This document shows, piece by piece, positions 1-9,452 of a stretch of DNA of 64,000 nucleotides. The stretch lies in NCBI RefSeq assembly GCF_019969685.1, contig NZ_JAHXYZ010000002.1, forward strand, positions 434,001 to 498,000, in the 5' to 3' direction. The position numbers and the translations under genes are program-made. The DNA is from Microbacterium sp. EST19A. Lineage in GTDB: Bacteria > Actinomycetota > Actinomycetes > Actinomycetales > Microbacteriaceae. Within the stretch, counting starts at the first letter, position 1; every line of letters begins with the position of its first letter. The notes under the pieces were generated by a model. The model had not been told where the DNA came from. It did not search any database and saw only the letters and a list, made by a program, of their open reading frames with translations.

Positions 1-338
1 AAGACCATCGGCTGCAGCCACGGCTGACCGCCGAGGAGGATCATCACCACGACGAACAGTCCGAGCTTCAGCAGCCATCCGCCGAGCACGATCGCGAAGA
101 AGAGCTGCACGTAGATCGGATCCCCGTACCAGCGGTTCGCGACGAGGATGCTGATCCCGGTGATCGCCAGGAACAGGGCGGACAGGAGCACTCCGAGCAG
201 ACCGCTCACGAGCCCCTCCCCCTGGGCGACGAGGAATCCGACCCCGCCCGCGACGATCGCGAGCACCGCGGTGGCCACCGCCGACCAGATGAGGGTGCGA
301 CGCAGGATCGGCGTGCTGGAAACGGGACTGGGACTCAT
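1..338 (-). CDS. AtpI-like small membrane protein (partial, 3' end off the window)
   Basis: The N-terminal 112 codons are visible. The protein begins MSPSPVSSTPILRRTLIWSA and has about four hydrophobic helices separated by short loops (for example AVLAIVAGGVGFLVAQG and LFFAIVLGGWLLKLGLFVVV). Size, topology and position directly after wecA match the poorly conserved AtpI-like gene that precedes atpB in actinobacterial ATP synthase operons. AtpI is thought to help assemble the c-ring. The ATG shares one base with the wecA stop (TGATG), so translation is coupled. The identity rests mainly on context, because the sequence motif is weak. Confidence 0.7.
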   Translation of the reverse strand, partial: MSPSPVSSTPILRRTLIWSAVATAVLAIVAGGVGFLVAQGEGLVSGLLGVLLSALFLAITGISILVANRWYGDPIYVQLFFAIVLGGWLLKLGLFVVVMILLGGQPWLQPMV

Positions 339-1507
339 CAGGACTCCACGGGTGTCGGATCGGGTACAACCGCTGCCGGACGTTTTCTGCGGCGGGTAGG
401 ACTGAGGGTGATGACGAGGCAGGCCGCGATGCCCACGATGCCGAAGCCGACGCCCGGCAGGTACTGGCCCGGCCAGTCCTCGCGTGCGCCGACGTACATG
501 AGCAGCACCGCGAGCGAGATCACGGCCGTCCATGCGTAGAAGATGAGGACCGCGTCGCGGTCACGGTGTCCGAGATCGAGCATCCGGTGGTGCAGGTGCT
601 TGCGATCCGGCGAGAACGGCGACTTGCCGGCGTTCATACGCCGCAGCACGGCCAGCCCGAAGTCGAGCAGCGGCAGCAGGACGACGAGGAGCGGCAGCAG
701 GATCGGGATGAACGCACCGAGCAGCTGCGAGCGTCCGAGGCGCTCCGGGTCGAGGGCGGACGGATCCATCTGCCCGGTGAGCGCGATCGCCGAGGTCGAC
801 ATCAGGAGCCCGAGGACGAGTGCCCCGGAATCGCCCATGAACAGCTTCGCGGGGCTCCAGTTGAGCGGAAGGAATCCGAGGCACGCGCCGATGAGGACCG
901 CGGCGATGAACGTCGAGAGGTTGAAGTAGCTGGAGGCGCCGGAGTCGCGCGTGAAGATGTAGGAGTAGGCGAAGAAGACGCCGTTCGAGATGAGGCAGAC
1001 GCCGGCGACGAGCCCGTCGAGTCCGTCGATGAAGTTCACGGCGTTCATGACGATCACGATGGCGAACATCGTCATCGTGATGCTGACCCAGCTCGAGAAC
1101 ACGATCAGATCGCCGAACGGCAGCGACAGGATCTGCAGCCCGCCGCCCACGGTGATGATGCCCGCCGCGAGGAACTGGGCGCCGAGCTTGATCATCCAGT
1201 CCAGGTCCCAGAGATCGTCGACCACGCCGATCACGGCGATGAGGAAGGAGGCGCCGAGGATCGACCACATCGTGATCGGCGGGATCCAGATGCTCTGGAA
1301 GAAGGGGTTCGCCGCGGAGAAGGCGAAGGCGGCTGCGATGCCGAGGAAGATCGCGACCCCGCCGAGCCGTGGGGTCGGCGTGGTGTGCACATCCCTGTCG
1401 CGGATGCCGGGATAGAGCTTGAAGCGCAGGCTCAGACGCCAGACCGCCCACGTCAGCCCGAAGGTGAGGACGGCGGTGAGGACGATCGTGAACAGATACT
1501 GCTTCAC
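338..1507 (-). CDS. wecA: Undecaprenyl/decaprenyl-phosphate GlcNAc-1-phosphate transferase (WecA/TagO family)
   Basis: This polytopic membrane enzyme of the MraY/WecA family would transfer GlcNAc-1-phosphate from UDP-GlcNAc to the polyprenyl phosphate carrier, the first step of wall-polymer or linker synthesis. The 389 residues show about eleven hydrophobic segments. Family motifs seen are TPRLGG near residue 46, DDLWDLDWMIKL in a cytoplasmic loop (the Asp pair typical of the family), NAVNFIDGLDGL, and KLFMGDSGAL, with the HLHHR element near residue 305. It overlaps the end of tsaC by 4 bp (ATGA). In mycobacteria the same gene sits between sua5 and atpI, which supports the assignment. Confidence 0.9.
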   Translation of the reverse strand: MKQYLFTIVLTAVLTFGLTWAVWRLSLRFKLYPGIRDRDVHTTPTPRLGGVAIFLGIAAAFAFSAANPFFQSIWIPPITMWSILGASFLIAVIGVVDDLWDLDWMIKLGAQFLAAGIITVGGGLQILSLPFGDLIVFSSWVSITMTMFAIVIVMNAVNFIDGLDGLVAGVCLISNGVFFAYSYIFTRDSGASSYFNLSTFIAAVLIGACLGFLPLNWSPAKLFMGDSGALVLGLLMSTSAIALTGQMDPSALDPERLGRSQLLGAFIPILLPLLVVLLPLLDFGLAVLRRMNAGKSPFSPDRKHLHHRMLDLGHRDRDAVLIFYAWTAVISLAVLLMYVGAREDWPGQYLPGVGFGIVGIAACLVITLSPTRRRKRPAAVVPDPTPVES

Positions 1508-2247
1508 GGATTCCCGTCCTGCTGCTCCTCCGCGTGATCCTCGTGCGTGTGATCCTCGTGCGGCTCCTGCATGTCATCGGGTTCGAGCAGGTCGCCGAGC
1601 ACCTCGTGCAGCTGTTCGCGGGTGACGACGCCGTACCGCAGGATGCGCACGAGACCGGGCTCTTCGTCGCCGCGCCGCACGAGCGAGGTGGCGTCGACGA
1701 TGGTCGAGGCGATGCCGTCCTTGCTCATGCCGTCGGCGAGGTACACCGCGACGCTGTCGCCCAGCATCTTCTCGGCGTCGAGGGCCGAGATCGCGGCGTC
1801 CCGCCCCGTGAGGTTGGCGCTCGACACGGCGAGCGGTCCGGTCTCGGCCAGCAGCTCGAGGGCGACGTGCCCCTCCGGCATCCGCACGGCCACGGTCCCC
1901 AGCGTCTCGCCCAGGTCCCAGACCAGAGACGGCTGCGCGGGGAGCACGATCGTGAGGCCGCCGGGCCAGAACGCGTCGACGAGTCGCTGCACGGGCTCCG
2001 GCACCGACTCCGCGAGGGCGGCGAGCGTGTCCTTCGAGCCGATCAGCACGGGAGGCGGCTGGTCGCGACCGCGGCCCTTCGCATCGAGCAGTCGCTGCAC
2101 GGCCGTCGGTGAGAAGGCGTCGGCAGCGACACCGTAGACGGTGTCGGTGGGCATGACGATGAGTTCGCCGCGGCCGATGGCCTGGCGCGCATTGCGCATC
2201 CCGGCGAGCAGCTGCGCCTCGTCGCGGCAGTCGAAGATGGTTGACAT
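1504..2247 (-). CDS. tsaC: L-threonylcarbamoyladenylate synthase (TsaC/Sua5/YrdC family)
   Basis: TsaC makes threonylcarbamoyl-AMP from threonine, bicarbonate and ATP for t6A37 of ANN-decoding tRNAs. The 247-residue protein carries the YrdC motifs MPTDTVYG near residue 33, a basic DAKGRGRDQPPP loop, FWPGGLTIVL and AVSSANLTG. The Sua5 C-terminal domain is absent, so it is the short type. A tail of about 25 residues rich in Glu, Asp and His (HEDHTHEDHAEEQQD) follows the core. A TAGAAT box lies nine bases before the ATG (2257-2262), so the leader would be only a few bases. Confidence 0.93.
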   Translation of the reverse strand: MSTIFDCRDEAQLLAGMRNARQAIGRGELIVMPTDTVYGVAADAFSPTAVQRLLDAKGRGRDQPPPVLIGSKDTLAALAESVPEPVQRLVDAFWPGGLTIVLPAQPSLVWDLGETLGTVAVRMPEGHVALELLAETGPLAVSSANLTGRDAAISALDAEKMLGDSVAVYLADGMSKDGIASTIVDATSLVRRGDEEPGLVRILRYGVVTREQLHEVLGDLLEPDDMQEPHEDHTHEDHAEEQQDGNP

Positions 2248-2299
2248 GACGGTTCGATTCTATCCGGGACGGGTGCGGCAGATGCTCGACGTCAGCTGA

Positions 2300-3160
2300 T
2301 CACGGCCGCAGGGCCGTGGTCGTGCGGTCGCGCAGCGTCAGGTCGCGGTGGGTCGCGGCGGCGCGCCAGCCGTCCGCCGTGAGGAGGTCTCTGATCGACG
2401 CGCCCTGCAGCTCGCCGTGCTCGATCACCAGCAGGCCGCCCGGTCGGAGCAGCGCGAGGGCGCGGGAGCTGAGCACGCGAACCACGTCGAGCCCGTCCTC
2501 TCCCCCGTAGAGCGCCATCGACGGGTCGAACATCCGCACCTCGGGGTCGCGCGGGATCGCCGCGTCGGGCACGTACGGCGGATTCGAGATGACGACGGAT
2601 GCCGTGCCGTCGAGCTCCGGGAAGGCCTCCCCGAGGTCGGCCAGCACGAGGGTGAGGTTCTCCACTCCCTCCGCGTTCCGGCTCGCCCAGGCGTGGGCCT
2701 CCGGCGAGAGCTCGGCGGCGAAGACGCGGGCGTGCGGGACCTCGGTCGCCATGGCCAGCGCGATCGCACCGCTCCCGGTGCCGAGATCCACCGCGATCGG
2801 GGAGGGCTCCGGCGCGTTCGACAGCGCATCGATCGCGTACTGCACCACGGTCTCGGTCTCCGGCCGCGGCACGAAGACTCCGGGACCGACCGCCAGCTCG
2901 AGGTGGCGGAACGGCGCGGTGCCGGTGATGTGCTGCAACGGCTCTCGACCGGAGCGCCGCGTCACCAGCGCGTCGAACGCAGCAGCGTCTTCGGCGGTGA
3001 TGCCATCGCCTCGCACGATCGCCGCCTGGACCTCGCCCCGACGACGACCGAGCACGTGACCGGCGAGCAGTTCGGCGTCGACCAGCGGATCGGGCACTCC
3101 GGCGTCCGCGAGGCGCTGGGCGGCGGCGCGCACGACGGCGGCGAGGGAGTTCTCAGGCAT
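2300..3160 (-). CDS. prmC: Release factor glutamine N5-methyltransferase PrmC
   Basis: PrmC methylates the glutamine of the GGQ loop of peptide release factors (prfA lies nearby). It has an N-terminal helical domain and a SAM-binding Rossmann core: VDLGTGSGAIALAMA (motif I), then ISNPPYVPD, the NPPY glutamine-binding signature. The start MPENSLAAVV is chosen because a TACGCT -10 box (3168-3173) lies seven bases upstream of this ATG. A start 11 codons further up is also open but has no support. Length is 286 residues, normal for the family. It is transcribed away from cysK. Confidence 0.93.
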   Translation of the reverse strand: MPENSLAAVVRAAAQRLADAGVPDPLVDAELLAGHVLGRRRGEVQAAIVRGDGITAEDAAAFDALVTRRSGREPLQHITGTAPFRHLELAVGPGVFVPRPETETVVQYAIDALSNAPEPSPIAVDLGTGSGAIALAMATEVPHARVFAAELSPEAHAWASRNAEGVENLTLVLADLGEAFPELDGTASVVISNPPYVPDAAIPRDPEVRMFDPSMALYGGEDGLDVVRVLSSRALALLRPGGLLVIEHGELQGASIRDLLTADGWRAAATHRDLTLRDRTTTALRP

Positions 3161-3205
3161 GGGTTCCAGCGTAGAGTGCCGGTGACCCGTCACATTGCCC
3201 TCGCC

Positions 3206-3224
3206 CCTAGGCGACTCGCCTAGG
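3206..3224. promoter_or_regulatory. Perfect 19-bp palindrome upstream of cysK
   Basis: The arms CCTAGGCGA and TCGCCTAGG are exact reverse complements around one central base. The right arm overlaps TAGGCT (3221-3226), a plausible -10 box for cysK, so a bound dimer would block or modulate transcription. It sits in the 101-bp prmC/cysK divergent region. The regulator is unknown. Confidence 0.55.
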
Positions 3225-3261
3225 CTGGTGCGGCAGCGACCCGCTCCCAGGAAGGCTCCTC

Positions 3262-4200
3262 ATGCCCGGTATCCATTCCGACATCACGACCGCGTTCGGC
3301 AACACGCCGCTCGTCCGCCTGAACCGGGTGGCCGAGGGCGTCGACGCCACGGTGCTCGCGAAGCTCGAGTTCTACAATCCGGCGTCGAGCGTGAAGGACC
3401 GCCTCGGAATCGCCATCGTCGACGCTGCGGAAGCGTCCGGTGAGCTGAAGCCCGGCGGGACGATCGTCGAGGCGACCAGCGGCAACACCGGCATCGCCCT
3501 CGCGATGGTGGGAGCGGCGCGCGGTTACAAGGTGATCCTCACGATGCCGGCATCCATGTCGAAGGAGCGGCGGATGCTGCTCAAGGCGTTCGGCGCCGAG
3601 CTCGTGCTCACCGACCCCACGAAGGGCATGACGTTCGCGATCGCCGAGTCCGAGGCGATCGCCGCGAAGACGCCGGGCGCGGTGCTCGCGAAGCAGTTCG
3701 CCAACGAGGCGAACCCCGCCATCCACCGCAAGACCACCGCCGAGGAGATCCTCCGCGACACCGACGGCAAGGTCGACTACTTCGTCGCCGGCATCGGGAC
3801 GGGCGGAACGATCACGGGTGTCGGACAGGTGCTGAAGGAGCGCATCCCCGGCGTCAAGATCGTCGCCGTCGAGCCCAAGGACTCCCCCATCCTCACCGAG
3901 GGCCACCCCGGTCCGCACAAGATCCAGGGCATCGGACCGAACTTCGTGCCCCCGATCCTCGACCGCGACGTGATCGACGAGGTGATCGACGTCACCTTCG
4001 ACGATGCGATCCGTCTCGCCCGCGACACCGCGGCCAAGGACGGCATCCTCGTCGGCATGTCGAGCGGCGCCGCGATCTGGGCGGCTCTCGAGATCGCCAA
4101 GCGCCCCGAGGCTGCCGGCAAGAACATCGTCGTGATCATCCCGTCGTTCGGAGAGCGCTACCTCTCGACGGCTCTGTACGAGCACCTCCGCGAAGAGTGA
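3262..4200 (+). CDS. cysK: Cysteine synthase A (O-acetylserine sulfhydrylase)
   Basis: This PLP enzyme makes cysteine from O-acetylserine and sulfide. The 312 residues are typical. Features seen: the PLP-binding lysine in NPASSVKDR (K45), the substrate loop [10 protein letters not shown], the phosphate-binding [11 protein letters not shown], and SSGAAIWAA near the C terminus. An AGGAAGG ribosome site lies about eight bases before the ATG. The last codons overlap cysE by GTGA, so the two successive enzymes are translationally coupled, with the product order reversed relative to the pathway. Confidence 0.97.
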   Translation: MPGIHSDITTAFGNTPLVRLNRVAEGVDATVLAKLEFYNPASSVKDRLGIAIVDAAEASGELKPGGTIVEATSGNTGIALAMVGAARGYKVILTMPASMSKERRMLLKAFGAELVLTDPTKGMTFAIAESEAIAAKTPGAVLAKQFANEANPAIHRKTTAEEILRDTDGKVDYFVAGIGTGGTITGVGQVLKERIPGVKIVAVEPKDSPILTEGHPGPHKIQGIGPNFVPPILDRDVIDEVIDVTFDDAIRLARDTAAKDGILVGMSSGAAIWAALEIAKRPEAAGKNIVVIIPSFGERYLSTALYEHLREE

Positions 4201-4772
4201 GCACGTCGATCTGGTCGCGTGTGCGCGAGGACATCGCCGCCGCGCGCCTGAGGGACCCCGCAGCACGCAGCGCGGTGGAGGTGGCTCTGCTGTACCCGGG
4301 TCTGCACGCCATCTGGGCGCACCGCGTCTCGCATGCGCTCTGGCGACGCCGCCTGCGTCTGCTCGCCCGCGCGGGGTCGCAGCTCTCGCGCTGGCTGACG
4401 GGCGTCGAGATCCACCCGGGTGCGCGGATCGGCCGACGGTTCTTCATCGACCACGGCATGGGAGTCGTGATCGGCGAGACCGCCGAGATCGGCGACGACG
4501 TGATGCTGTACCACGGCGTCACCCTCGGGGGCCGCACGCGTGATTCCGGCAAGCGGCACCCGACGCTGGGTGACGGCGTCGCCGTCGGCGCGGGGGCGAA
4601 GATCCTCGGTCCGGTGACGATCGGCGCGGGCTCCGTGGTCGGTGCGAACGCCGTCGTGACCCGCGACGCTCCGGCCGACAGCATCCTCGTCGGCGTTCCC
4701 GCCAAACCGCGCCACCGCAGCATCGGCGAGGACACGCGGGCGCTCCTCACGGCACCCGACTACTCCATCTGA
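4197..4772 (+). CDS. cysE: Serine O-acetyltransferase
   Basis: CysE acetylates serine with acetyl-CoA to give the CysK substrate. The 191 residues correspond to the short (EpsC-like) form, with a reduced N-terminal helical part and a left-handed beta-helix of hexapeptide repeats from about residue 75 ([37 protein letters not shown]). The catalytic His and Asp region IDHG and the GVTLGG turn are present. It starts with a GTG that overlaps the cysK stop. A serine acetyltransferase and its partner CysK often form a complex; that is family knowledge, not visible here. Confidence 0.95.
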   Translation: MSTSIWSRVREDIAAARLRDPAARSAVEVALLYPGLHAIWAHRVSHALWRRRLRLLARAGSQLSRWLTGVEIHPGARIGRRFFIDHGMGVVIGETAEIGDDVMLYHGVTLGGRTRDSGKRHPTLGDGVAVGAGAKILGPVTIGAGSVVGANAVVTRDAPADSILVGVPAKPRHRSIGEDTRALLTAPDYSI

Positions 4773-4787
4773 GTCGCGCTCGCGCGG

Positions 4788-5195
4788 TCAGCGACGGCGG
4801 GAATCGCGAGATTCCTGATCGCGCTTGAGGAAGATCAGCGGCAGCAGCACACTGCCGAGCGCGGTGATCAGCCAGACGATGACGGCGCCGAGCAGCCACC
4901 CCGTCGCGTCGACGATGCGCAGGCCGCCGATGGGCAGGAGCACGACGATGACCAGGGCGATCAGCGTCGAGATGATGCCGATGCCTCCCATCAGCACGGG
5001 AGCGTACCGATCGGCCAGCTTGCCGACGAGCGGGGCGAGCACGCTCTGCACGATCGCGAAGATCAGGATGCAGATGACGAAGCCCCACCACTTGTCCCAC
5101 TGGATCTGGAAGCCCGGGAGGAGCGCATCGGCCACGATGAGCCCGATGCCCGCGGACACGACGTACATCAGCGCGCGGAACAGGAATGTGATCAC
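4788..5195 (-). CDS. Phage-holin-like small integral membrane protein
   Basis: A 135-residue protein with four hydrophobic helices, a QIQWDKWWGF loop after the first helix, and a charged C-terminal tail KRDQESRDSRRR. It resembles the chromosomal holin-superfamily IV proteins common in Actinobacteria; there is no phage context and no endolysin nearby, so a lytic role is not implied. The GTG start has a TAGGCT -10 box (5202-5207) exactly six bases upstream and no Shine-Dalgarno, so it is probably leaderless. The function is unknown. Confidence 0.75.
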   Translation of the reverse strand: MITFLFRALMYVVSAGIGLIVADALLPGFQIQWDKWWGFVICILIFAIVQSVLAPLVGKLADRYAPVLMGGIGIISTLIALVIVVLLPIGGLRIVDATGWLLGAVIVWLITALGSVLLPLIFLKRDQESRDSRRR

Positions 5196-5201
5196 GCGCC
5201 G

Positions 5202-5207
5202 AGCCTA
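5202..5207 (-). promoter_or_regulatory. -10 box TAGGCT of leaderless holin-like gene
   Basis: TAGGCT followed by six bases and the GTG start at 5195. Confidence 0.55.
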
Positions 5208-5227
5208 GCGCTCCGCGCGTCGAGAGG

Positions 5228-6307
5228 TCAGGACTCGCTGCCGACGGCGGCGAGCCGGGCTTCCTCATCGGCGGTGATGGCGCTCTCGATGATCGGGTCG
5301 AGCGCGCCGTCCATCACCTGATCGAGGTTGTAGGCCTTGAATCCGGTGCGGTGATCCGCGATGCGGTTCTCCGGGAAGTTGTACGTGCGGATGCGTTCGG
5401 AACGGTCCATGCCGCGGATCTGCGACTTGCGTGCGTCGGATGCCGCGGCATCCAGCTCCTCCTGCTGCCGCGCGAGCAGACGCGCACGCAGCACGCGCAT
5501 GCCGGCCTCGCGGTTCTGCAGCTGCGACTTCTCGTTCTGCATCGAGACGACGATCCCCGTCGGCACGTGCGTGATGCGCACGGCGGAGTCCGTGGTGTTC
5601 ACGGACTGCCCACCCGGACCCGAGGAGCGGAACACGTCGATCTTGAGGTCGTTCTGATCGATCTGGATCTCCTCGGGCTCATCCACCTCGGGGAAGACCA
5701 GCACACCGGTCGTCGACGTGTGGATGCGGCCCTGCGACTCGGTCGCCGGCACGCGCTGCACGCGGTGCACGCCGCCCTCGTACTTCAGGTGCGCCCAGAC
5801 GCCCTGCGCGGGGTCGGTCGACGAGCCCTTGATCGCGACCTGCACGTCCTTGTATCCGCCGAGGTCGGACTCGTTGCGCTCCAGGAGCTCGGTCTTCCAC
5901 CCCTTGGATGCGGCGTACTGCACGTACATGCGCAGAAGGTCGGCGGCGAACAGCGCCGATTCGGCACCGCCCTCCCCCGCCTTGATCTCCATGATCACGT
6001 CGCGCGCGTCGTCGGGGTCACGCGGGATCAGCAGACGCCGCAGCCGCTCCTGAGAGGACTGCAGCTCCTCCTCCATCGCCGGGATCTCGGCCGCGATCGA
6101 TTCGTCCTCACGGGCGAACTCGCGCGCGGTCTCGAGATCGTCGGTCGCAGCGACCCACGCGTCATACGCGGCGACGATGCGCGACAGCTCGGCGTAGCGG
6201 CGGTTGACGCGCTTCGCACGACCCGCGTCGGCGTGCACCGCCGGGTCGGAGAGCTCTTCCTGGACCCGGCGATGCTCGTCGATCAGAGTCTGGACGGACT
6301 CGAACAC
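5228..6307 (-). CDS. prfA: Peptide chain release factor 1
   Basis: RF1 reads UAA and UAG and triggers peptide release. The 359-residue protein has an N-terminal coiled-coil domain, the codon-recognition region near residue 185, and the GPGGQSVN loop with G232-G233-Q234, the PrmC methylation site. [16 protein letters not shown] follows, as in all RF1 proteins. It starts with GTG 11 bases after the rho stop and has no clear Shine-Dalgarno, suggesting reinitiation from rho. In mycobacteria rpmE lies between rho and prfA; it is absent here. Confidence 0.97.
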   Translation of the reverse strand: MFESVQTLIDEHRRVQEELSDPAVHADAGRAKRVNRRYAELSRIVAAYDAWVAATDDLETAREFAREDESIAAEIPAMEEELQSSQERLRRLLIPRDPDDARDVIMEIKAGEGGAESALFAADLLRMYVQYAASKGWKTELLERNESDLGGYKDVQVAIKGSSTDPAQGVWAHLKYEGGVHRVQRVPATESQGRIHTSTTGVLVFPEVDEPEEIQIDQNDLKIDVFRSSGPGGQSVNTTDSAVRITHVPTGIVVSMQNEKSQLQNREAGMRVLRARLLARQQEELDAAASDARKSQIRGMDRSERIRTYNFPENRIADHRTGFKAYNLDQVMDGALDPIIESAITADEEARLAAVGSES

Positions 6308-6318
6308 GGAACGGCCGC

Positions 6319-8325
6319 TCAGCGGATGTTGTTGTCGTGCCCGTGTGCGCCCGAGGAGAGCGCGGGGATCGACTTCTGCATCTGCACGAGGAACTCGACG
6401 TTGGAGTTCGTCTCCTTCAGCTTGCCGAGCACGACCTCGAGAGCCTGCTGCTGGTCGAGGCCGGCGAGGGCACGACGCAGCTTCCAGGTGATCTTGACCT
6501 CGTCGGCCGAGAGCAGCATCTCCTCGCGGCGGGTGCTCGAGGCGTTCACGTCGACGGCCGGGAAGATGCGCTTGTCGGCGAGCGAGCGCGACAGGCGCAG
6601 CTCGCTGTTGCCGGTGCCCTTGAACTCCTCGAAGATGACCTCGTCCATCTTGGAACCGGTCTCGACGAGTGCCGTGGCGAGGATCGTGAGCGATCCGCCG
6701 TTCTCGATGTTGCGAGCCGCACCGAAGAAGCGCTTGGGCGGGTACAGCGCCGACGCGTCGACACCGCCGGTCAGCACGCGACCGGATGCCGGGGCGGCGA
6801 GGTTGTACGCGCGACCGAGGCGGGTGATCGAGTCGAGCAGCACGACGACGTCGCGGCCCAGCTCGACGAGACGCTTGGCACGCTCGATCGCGAGCTCGGC
6901 GACCGTGGTGTGGTCCTCCGCGGGGCGGTCGAAGGTCGAGGCGATGACCTCGCCCTTCACGGTGCGCTCCATGTCGGTGACCTCTTCGGGACGCTCGTCG
7001 ACGAGCACGACCATGAGGTGCACCTCGGGGTTGTTCTGCGCGATCGCGTTGGCGATCTGCTGCAGCACGATGGTCTTGCCCGCCTTGGGGGGCGCGACGA
7101 TGAGACCGCGCTGGCCCTTGCCGATCGGCGCGACCAGGTCGATGATGCGCTGGGTCAGCTTCTCGGGGGCCGTCTCCAGGCGCAGACGCTCCTGGGGGTA
7201 CAGCGGGGTGAGCTTGCCGAATTCGACGCGGGTGGCGGCGTCGTCGATCGACAGACCGTTGATCGAGTCGACCTTGACGAGGGCGTTGTACTTCTGGCGG
7301 CCCTGCTGCTCGCCCTCGCGGGGCTGCTTGATCGAGCCGACGACAGCGTCGCCCTTGCGGAGGTTGTACTTCTTCACCTGGCCGAGCGACACGTACACGT
7401 CGCTGGGGCCGGCGAGGTAGCCGGTGGTGCGGACGAACGCGTAGTTGTCGAGCACGTCGAGGATGCCGGCGATCGGGATCAGCACGTCGTCCTCGCCGAT
7501 CTCGGTGTCGAACTCGTCGGTCGGTGCGCCGCTGCGGCGCTTGTTGCGCTGACGGTTGCGGTTGTTCCCGGCCTGGTCGTCGTCGGCAGCGGCGGCCTGC
7601 GGCTGCTGCTGGTCCTGCGCGGAACCGTTCTGTCCGCGCCCGCGGTTGCGGCTGCGGTTGCGGTTGCGGCCGCGGCCGCCCTGCTCGTCGCCGTCGGCGG
7701 AGTCGGAGGACGCGTCGTTGTTCTGCGCGTTGCCGTTCTGGCCGTTGTCGTTCTGGGAGTTGTCGTTCTGGGCGCTGTCGTTCCGCGCGGAACCGTTCCG
7801 CCCGTTGTCGTTGCGGCCGTTGCCGTTGTCGTTCCGGCCGTTCGCGTTGCGGCCGTTGTCCTTCGGAGCGGACTCGGTCGGAGCGGCGTCGGCGGCGGGC
7901 TCGGATGCCGATGCCTCGGCGTCTGCCGCGGGCTTCTGCGCAGCGCGGCGGCCACGGCCGGTGGTCTTGGGGGCGGCCTCGGCCGGTGCCTCTGCGGCGG
8001 CCGGAGCCTCGGTCGGGGCTTCCGCGGCGGCGTCGGCGGCCGGAGCCTCGGCATCCGCCTTCTTCGCGCGGCTGCGACGCGGGGCCTTCGCCTTCGGCGC
8101 GGCCTCTGCCGTGTCGGCGCCGTCGCCGGACGGTGCGGCCTGCGGCTCTGCGGCAGCGGCATCCGGCTTCTCGGCAGCCTTCTCCGCCTTCGCGGCGGCG
8201 GTCGCGGTGGTGGCGCGACGCGGTGCGCGCTTGCGCGCCGGTGCGGCCGTCTCGGTGTCCGTCGCCGCCGCAGGTGCGGACGTGACAGACGTCTGATCGT
8301 TCTGGGTCTCGGAGAGGTTCTCCAC
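6319..8325 (-). CDS. rho: Transcription termination factor Rho, with long disordered N-terminal insert
   Basis: Rho is a hexameric RNA-dependent ATPase that terminates transcription. The GTG start ([10 protein letters not shown]) is preceded by AGGGAG five bases upstream, so the longer open frame to 8451 is rejected. Length is 668 residues. Residues 1-150 are Ala/Pro/Glu/Lys-rich; 155-235 are very rich in Asn, Gly, Asp and Arg; then come the RNA-binding domain ([20 protein letters not shown]) and the ATPase core with Walker [24 protein letters not shown] and the Q/R-loop region [10 protein letters not shown]. The core is intact, so only the N-terminal insert is unusual. Confidence 0.96.
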   Translation of the reverse strand: MENLSETQNDQTSVTSAPAAATDTETAAPARKRAPRRATTATAAAKAEKAAEKPDAAAAEPQAAPSGDGADTAEAAPKAKAPRRSRAKKADAEAPAADAAAEAPTEAPAAAEAPAEAAPKTTGRGRRAAQKPAADAEASASEPAADAAPTESAPKDNGRNANGRNDNGNGRNDNGRNGSARNDSAQNDNSQNDNGQNGNAQNNDASSDSADGDEQGGRGRNRNRSRNRGRGQNGSAQDQQQPQAAAADDDQAGNNRNRQRNKRRSGAPTDEFDTEIGEDDVLIPIAGILDVLDNYAFVRTTGYLAGPSDVYVSLGQVKKYNLRKGDAVVGSIKQPREGEQQGRQKYNALVKVDSINGLSIDDAATRVEFGKLTPLYPQERLRLETAPEKLTQRIIDLVAPIGKGQRGLIVAPPKAGKTIVLQQIANAIAQNNPEVHLMVVLVDERPEEVTDMERTVKGEVIASTFDRPAEDHTTVAELAIERAKRLVELGRDVVVLLDSITRLGRAYNLAAPASGRVLTGGVDASALYPPKRFFGAARNIENGGSLTILATALVETGSKMDEVIFEEFKGTGNSELRLSRSLADKRIFPAVDVNASSTRREEMLLSADEVKITWKLRRALAGLDQQQALEVVLGKLKETNSNVEFLVQMQKSIPALSSGAHGHDNNIR
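7620..7863 (-). repeat. Degenerate short tandem repeat encoding the Asn-rich segment of Rho
   Basis: Within rho the coding strand repeats variants of AAC-GGC-CGC-AAC-GAC units (amino-acid pattern NGRNDNG, later QNDNGQNGN). Codons vary between copies, so the repeat looks maintained at the protein level. It is in frame throughout. Confidence 0.7.
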
Positions 8326-8504
8326 GAGTGCTCCCTTATATGTCATGGGGAATGAGCGTTGAACGCGAACAACGGGTGCTGCGCGCGATCGCACGGGCTG
8401 ACGCTCGGCGCCAGCCAGCCTCGGCAGGAGCTCTGGAAAGAGCAGTGCCACAGGGGTTTGCGTGCGGGTCTTGCAAGAGTTGCAATGGGGCCAGATTCAC
8501 GAAA

Positions 8505-9452
8505 CTACGTGGAGCCCTCCGCTCGATCCCCCACTGTACCACCACGCACGTCGACGGCGAGCAGCAGCGCCTCCCACGGGGTGTCGGTGATCTGATCGGC
8601 GAGTTCGACGGCGTCCTGTCGGCTGCCGGGTCCGTCGGCGAGCACGAGCACGCTGGGACCGGCTCCCGAGACCACCGCCGCGAAGCCCGCCGCACGCAGC
8701 GCCTGCACCAGCCGCTGCGTCTCGGGCATGGCCCCGGCGCGGTAGTCCTGGTGGAGTCGGTCCGCGGTGGCATCGAGAAGCAGCTCGGGGCTCTGCATCA
8801 GCGCGGCGATCAGCAGCGCCGATCGCGACACGTTGAACACGGCATCCGCGGTGGAGACGTGCGGCGGCTGCAGAGAGCGCGCCTGCGAGGTCGACATCGT
8901 GTACGCGGGCACCAGCACGAGCGGAGAGACTCCGCGGTGCACCAGGAGCTTCTTGTGCTGCGGGCCGCGCTCCCCCACCCAGGCGATCGTCAGGCCGCCG
9001 AAGAGCGCGGGCGCGACGTTGTCGGGGTGGCCTTCGAGCTCGGTCGCGAGGCGGAGCAGGTCGGCGTCCTCGATCTCGACGTCGCCCTCCAGCAGCCCCT
9101 TCGCCGCGAGCACTCCGGCAGCGACCGCAGCGCCGGACGAACCGAGCCCCCGGCCATGCGGCACGCCGTTCTCCGCGACGATCCGCAGCCCCGGAACGGG
9201 CCGCCCCGCGTCGGCGAACACGTACGCGATCGTGCGGACGATGAGGTTGGAGGCGTCGCGCGGGATCTCCTCGGCACCGGAGCCGGTGACCTCGATCTCG
9301 AGCTGCCCCGCGGGGAGCGCCGTGACCTGCAGCGTGTCGTAGATGCTGAGGGCGAGTCCCAGGGTGTCGAAGCCCGGGCCGAGGTTCGCGCTCGTGGCGG
9401 GAACCCGCACCTCGACGGTGCGGCCCTCGACGGCGGCCGACGCCACCGTCAT
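8505..9452 (-). CDS. thrB: Homoserine kinase
   Basis: A GHMP-family kinase that phosphorylates homoserine for threonine synthesis. The 315 residues start at MTVASAAVEG, whose ATG overlaps the hom stop by ATGA. GHMP motifs seen: VPATSANLGPGFDTLG near the N terminus, the ATP loop GRGLGSSGAAVAAG near residue 90, and AAVVSGAGPSVLVL near the C terminus. The partner gene thrC, between hom and thrB in mycobacteria, is missing here and must lie elsewhere. Confidence 0.96.
   Translation of the reverse strand: MTVASAAVEGRTVEVRVPATSANLGPGFDTLGLALSIYDTLQVTALPAGQLEIEVTGSGAEEIPRDASNLIVRTIAYVFADAGRPVPGLRIVAENGVPHGRGLGSSGAAVAAGVLAAKGLLEGDVEIEDADLLRLATELEGHPDNVAPALFGGLTIAWVGERGPQHKKLLVHRGVSPLVLVPAYTMSTSQARSLQPPHVSTADAVFNVSRSALLIAALMQSPELLLDATADRLHQDYRAGAMPETQRLVQALRAAGFAAVVSGAGPSVLVLADGPGSRQDAVELADQITDTPWEALLLAVDVRGGTVGDRAEGST

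Noticed and set aside
4788..5195. Prophage remnant signalled by the holin-like gene
   Set aside because: No endolysin, integrase or structural genes nearby; the family is a common chromosomal membrane protein in Actinobacteria.
7620..7863. CRISPR-like or satellite repeat
   Set aside because: The repeat is short, degenerate, in frame and encodes the Asn-rich part of Rho.
8326..8451. Longer N terminus for Rho
   Set aside because: A good AGGGAG site lies five bases before the GTG at 8325, and the extra residues are not Rho-like.
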